A DNA stretch of 64,000 nucleotides, taken from Ovis canadensis (lineage: Eukaryota > Chordata > Mammalia > Artiodactyla > Bovidae). Each line of letters begins with the position of its first letter. Position 1 is the stretch's first letter. Positions 59,263 through 64,000 of the stretch are shown here, in pieces. The position numbers were made by a program, and so were the translations under genes. Location: assembly GCF_042477335.2 (NCBI RefSeq), contig NC_091262.1, forward strand, positions 13,660,001-13,724,000, in the 5' to 3' direction. The notes below the pieces were generated by a model. That model was given only the letters and a program-made list of their open reading frames with translations, was not told the DNA's origin and searched no databases.

Positions 59263-62200
59263 AGTGTAACTGGAGCTATTTCTCCGCTCTTCTCCACTAA
59301 CATGTTGGGCACCTACTGACCTAGGGAGTTCATCTTTCAGTGTCATATCTTTTGTTTTGTTTTGCCTTTTCATACTGTTCATGGGGTTCTCAAAGCAAGA
59401 ATGCTGAAGTGATTTGTCCTTACCTTCTCCAGGGAACAACATTTTGTCTGAAGTCTCCATCATTATCCATCCGTTTTGAGTGGTACTACGTGGCATGGCT
59501 CATAGTTTTATTGAGTTAGACAAGGCCTTGATTCATGTGATCTCCTTGGGTAGTTTTCTGTGATTGTGGTTTTCATTCTGTCTTCCCTCTGATGGATGAG
59601 GAAAAGAGGTTTGTGGAAGCTTCTTGATGAGAGGGACTGGCTGTAGGAAAATTGGGTCTAGTTATCGTGGGCGGGGCCATGCTCAGTAAATCTTTAATTC
59701 ATTTTTCTGCATATGGGTGAGACTGTGTTCTCTCCATATAATTTGGTCTGAGGCCAAAAGGACTTATGCTAGCAAGCTATGGCTCCCAAGACTGTTGTAG
59801 TCAGTGTTCCTGACCTCTAGACAGCCCGCTGTCAACCCAAGCCTCCACCAGAGATTCCTGGCTCAGTCTGGCTGAATCTCTTGTGGGGGCCACTGCTCAT
59901 TTTTCCTGGGTCCTGGTGAGCACAAAGTTTTGTTTGTGCCCTCCAAGAATCTGTTTTCCCAGTCCTGTGGAAGTTCTGTACTCAAATCCCACTGGCCTTC
60001 AAAGTCAACTTCTCGGGAGGACAGGTTCAGTCTTTTGTCAGATCCCCAGGTTAGGAAATCTGTTGTGTGCCCTAGAACTTTTGCAAAAGTGTGAGAACTT
60101 ATTTGGTATAATTGTTCTCAAATTTTTGGGTCCACTGCTCAGTGCTCTATACTGGAGCTAATGGTGACCTACTTTAAGAGAGGAGAAATAGCTTCAGAAG
60201 AAATGAAGAGGCTGAGATGAAGTGAAAATGACACCTAGTTGTGGGTGTGTCTGATGATGAAAGTAAATTCAGATGCTGTAAAGAACAATATTGCATAGGA
60301 ACCTGGAATATTAGGTCTATGAATCAATGAAAATTGTCAGGGGTTAAACAGAAGATGGTAAGAGAGAACATCAATATTGTAGGAATCAGTAACCTAAAAT
60401 GGAATGGGAGAGTTTAAGTCGGATGACTATTATATATACTTCTGTGGGCAAGAATCCCTTAGAAGAAATGGAGTAGCCCTCACAGTCAAGAAAAGAGCCT
60501 GAAGTTCACTATTTGGGTGCAATCTCAAAAATGACAGAATGATATCTGTTGGTTTCCAAGGCAAATCATTCAATATCACTGTAATCTTAGTCTATGCCCC
60601 AGACACTAACACCAAAGAAGCTGAAGTCATATGGTTCTATGAAGACCTACAAGATCTTCTAGAACTAACACCAAAAAAATAATGCCCTTTTCATCAGAAG
60701 AGACTGCAATGCAAAAGTAGGAAGTCAAGAGATAGCTGGAGTAATAGGCAAGTTTGGCCTTGAAATACAAACCAAAGCAGGGGGAATGGTAGTAGAGTTT
60801 TGCAAAAGAATGCACTGATCATAGCAAAGGACCTCTTCCAACAACACAGGAGAAAACTCTACACATTGACATCTCCAGATGGTAATTCCAGAATCAAGTT
60901 GATTATATTCTTTGAAGCTGAAGATGGAGAAGCTCTATACAGTCAGCAAAAACAACATTGGGAGCTGACTGTGGCTAAGAACATGAACTCTTTATTTCAA
61001 AATTCAGACTTAAATTGAAGAAAGTAGGGAAAACCACTATATCATTCAGGTATGACCTAAACCAAATCCCTTACAATGAAAATGATGAATAGATTCAAGG
61101 AATTAGATCTAATAGATAGAATGCTTGAAGAACTATGGACAGAGGTTCATAATATTATACAGGAGTTTGTGATCAAAACCATCCCCAAGAAAAAGAAATG
61201 TAAAAAGGCAAAATGGGTGTCTAAGGAGGCCTTACAAATAGCTGAGAAAAGGCAAAGGAGAAAAGGAAAGATATACCTGTCTGGATGCAGAGTTCCAAAG
61301 AATAGCAAGGAGAGATAAGAAAGCCTTCTTAAATGAGCAATACAAAGAAATCGAGGAAAACTATGGAATGGGAAAGACTAGAGATCTCCTCAAGAAAATT
61401 AGAGCTACCAAGGGAACATTTCATGCAAATATGTATACAGTAAGTGACAGAAACTGTATGGACCTAAAAGAAGCAGAAGATGTTAAGAAGAGGTGTTGAG
61501 AACACATGGAAGGACTGTACAAAAAAGATTTAATGACTCATATAACCACGATGGTGTGATCATCCACCTAGAACCATTTGTACTGAAACGAGAAGTCAAA
61601 TGGGCCTTTAGGAAGCATCACTAGAAACAAAGATGTAGATGGTAATGGAATTCCATTCGAGCTATTTCAAATCCTAAAAGTTGAAGCTGTGAAAATGCTC
61701 CACTCCATATGCCAGCAAAATTGGAAAACTCAGCAGTGGTCACAGGACTGGAAAAGTTCAGTTTTCATTCCAAACCCAAAGAAAAAGATTGTCAAAGAAT
61801 GTTTAAGCTACTATACAATTCCATTCATTTCACACACTAGCGAAATAATGCTCAAAATTATCCAAGCTAAGCTGAAACAGTACGTGAACTGTGAACTTAC
61901 AGATGTTCAAGCTGGATTTAGAAAAGGCAGAGGAACCAGAGATCAAATTGCCAACATTTGCTGGATCATAGAAAAAGAAAGAGAATTCCAGAAAAACATC
62001 TACTTCTGCTTCATTTACTATACTAAAGTCTTTAACTTTGTGAATCACAACAAACTGTGGAAAATTCTTCAAGAGATGGGAATACCAGACCATTTCACCT
62101 GCAACCTTAGAAAGCTGTATGCAGATCAAGAAGCAACAGTCAGAACCCGACACGGAACAACAGACTGGTTCCAAATTGGGAAAGGGTATATTAATACTAT

Positions 62201-62357
62201 ATATTTTCACCCTGCTTATTTAACTTATATGTAGAGTGCATCATGCAAAATGCCAAACTGGATGAAGCACAAGCTGGAATCAAGATTGCTGGGAGAAATA
62301 CCAATAATTTCAGATATGCAGATGAGACCAACCTTATGGCAGAAAGCAAAGAGAAAA

Positions 62358-62580
62358 TAAGGGCCTCATTTTTTTTTCCAGAATTTAAAATGGATTTTTT
62401 TTTCACTGAAGGATAATTTCTTTACTGAATTTTGTGGCTTTCTGTCATACATCAACAAGAATCAGCCATAGGTACACCCATGTCTCCTCCTTCCTGAACC
62501 TCTCTCCCATTCTTCCCTCCTAGATTGTCAGAATCCCTGTTTGAGTTCCTTGCCTGAGTCATGTAGCAAATTATCATTGC
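62358..62580 (-). mobile_element. L1 3' end inserted in BovB
   Basis: Antisense: poly-T, 'gaaggataatttctttactg', 'gaatcagccataggtacacc', 'gcaaattatcattgc'. BovB resumes with 'TAAAGAGCCTCTTTGATGAA'. Confidence 0.8.
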
Positions 62581-62808
62581 TAAAGAGCCTCTTTGATGAA
62601 GGTGAAAGAGAAAAGTTAAAAAGCTGACTTAAAATTCAGCATTCAAAAAATTAAGATCATGGCCTCCAGTCACATAACTTCATGGCAAATAGATGGGGAA
62701 ACAATGGAAACAGTGACTGACTTTACTTTGAGGGGGTCTAAAAATCACTGCAGGCAGTGACTGAAGCCATGAAATTAAATGACACTTGCTCCTTGGAAGA
62801 AAAGTTAT

Positions 62809-63188
62809 ATGGAATTTAGAAAGATGGCAATGATGACCCTGTATGCAAGACAGCAAAAAAGACACAGATACGTATAGCAGACTTTTGGACTCAGAGGGAG
62901 AGGGAGAGGGTGGGATGATTTGGGAGAATGGCATTGAAACATGTATACTATCATGTAAGAATCAAATCACCAGTCTATGTCCGATGCAGGATACAGCATG
63001 CTTGGGGCTGGTGCAAGGGGATGACCCAGAGGGATGTTGTGGGGAGGGAGATGGGAGGGGGGTTCATGTTTGGGATGGCATGTACACCCGTGGTAGATTC
63101 ATGTCAATATATGGCAAAACCAATACAGTATTGTAAAGTAAAATAAAGTCAAAATTTAAAAAAAAATTAAAAATTAAAAAAATTAAAA
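62809..63188 (+). mobile_element. bovine-type L1 3' end with 12-bp TSD
   Basis: Sense, from 'ATGGAATTTAGAAAGATGGC' through the 3' UTR to an A-rich tail. AAGAAAAGTTAT at 62797..62808 and 63189..63200 flanks it inside the BovB. Confidence 0.95.
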
Positions 63189-63265
63189 AAGAAAAGTTAT
63201 GATAAACTTAGTGTATTAAAAAAACAGAGGTATTACCTTGACAGCCAAGATCCAAAGTTATGGTT

Positions 63266-63407
63266 TTCCCCCATAGCTTTCTCTATGATCCAGTGAATGT
63301 TGGCAATTTGATCTGTATTTCCTCTTCCTTTTCTAAACCCAACTTGTATATTGGAAGTTCTTGGTTCACATAATGCTGAAGCCTAATATGCAAATTTTTA
63401 ACGATAA
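63266..63407 (-). mobile_element. short reversed BovB RT segment
   Basis: About 140 bases of BovB RT ('ATGATCCAGTGAATGTTGGC', 'CTTTTCTAAACCCAACTTG') in reverse orientation, embedded in the sense BovB. Confidence 0.85.
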
Positions 63408-63834
63408 CCCTGGATGTGAGAGTTGGACCACAAAGAAGGCTGACTGCCAAAGAAGCAATGCTTTTGAACTGTGGTGTTGGAAGACTCCTGAGAGTCCTTT
63501 GTACTGCAAGGAGATAAATCGTCAGTCCTAAAGGAAATCAATCATGATTATTCATTGGAAGGACTTATGCTGAAGCTGAAGCTTCATTACTTTGGTCACC
63601 TGATTGGAAGAGCTGACTCACTGGAAAAGACCCTGATGCTGGGAAAGATTGAAGGCAAGAGGAGAAGGGGATGACGGAGGGTGAGATGGTTGGGTGGTAT
63701 CACCAACTCAATGGACATGAGATTGAGCAAGCTCCTGGAGATGGTGAAGGACAGGGAAGCATGGTGTACTGCAGTCCATGGGGTCACAAAGAATTGGACA
63801 TGAAGCAGTGACTGAACAACAACAACAAATGTGG

Positions 63835-64000
63835 CCAATGCCATGATCTTAGTTTTTGGCTTCTTTTTTTTTTTTATTTTAATGTTTAGCTTTAACTAGG
63901 CTCTTTCACTCTCCTCCTTCACTTTCATCAAGAGGCTTTTTAGTTCCTCTTTGCTTTCTGCCTCTAGAGTGGTATCATCTGCATAGCTGAGGTTTTTTAT
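63835..64000 (-). mobile_element. BovB LINE RT segment, runs off the window
   Basis: Antisense, 'GCCATGATCTTAGTTTTTGG' to the motif C region (SYADDTTL on the minus strand). Continues beyond the right edge. Confidence 0.9.

Larger units (their letters stand above)
59263..63828 (+). mobile_element. near-complete BovB LINE with inverted 5' UTR, broken by insertions
   Basis: 5' UTR in reverse orientation at 59263..60178. Then, in sense, 5' UTR end and AP endonuclease (60180..61010), linker (61010..61600), RT (61650..62357) and C-terminal/3' parts (62581..62808, 63201..63265, 63408..63828). Endonuclease is followed by peptides such as FCKRMH and QQHRRKLYTLTSPDG; RT motif C is mutated to RYADE. 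L1 insertions at 62358 and 62809 and a reversed BovB piece at 63266 interrupt it. Many stops; non-functional. Confidence 0.88.

Overview
The window is nuclear DNA from a bovid ruminant (cattle, buffalo, sheep or goat type). This rests on many BovB (RTE-clade) LINE copies, young bovine-type L1 3' ends, Bov-tA and Bov-A2 SINEs and CHR-type artiodactyl SINEs, lying over older mammalian L1M, L2, MIR and MLT1 remnants. The sequence alone does not settle which bovid it is.

Only one gene is convincing: NDN (necdin), a single-exon MAGE-family gene on the minus strand at 34274..35251. Its 325-codon reading frame is intact and lies in a CpG-rich island. The promoter side is to the right (about 35252..35480) and the 3' UTR to the left (about 33715..34273). 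In mammals NDN lies in the imprinted Prader-Willi region and is expressed from the paternal allele. From the human arrangement I infer that MAGEL2 would lie just beyond the left edge; it is not in the window.

Left arm (1..31400): ancient L1 fragments cut by younger BovB and Bov-tA insertions. The deepest nest is at 14440..19075, where an L1M holds a minus-strand BovB that itself holds a plus-strand BovB and a Bov-A2. L2, MIR, CHR and MLT1 fossils lie between. Centre (31420..36824): a relatively repeat-poor block around NDN with two MIRs and one Bov-tA. Right arm (36825..64000): an L1 with a 5' inversion and a 16-bp target-site duplication, an unrecognised exon-like open stretch near 39.1 kb, then an almost continuous mosaic of L1 and BovB, including a BovB whose 5' UTR is inverted (59263..63828).

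No operon, CRISPR array, functional RNA gene or new gene system was found. All BovB and L1 reading frames are fragments of decayed retrotransposons. The noteworthy signals concern retrotransposon structure (5' inversions, target-site duplications, nesting, catalytic-motif decay) and the setting of the imprinted gene.
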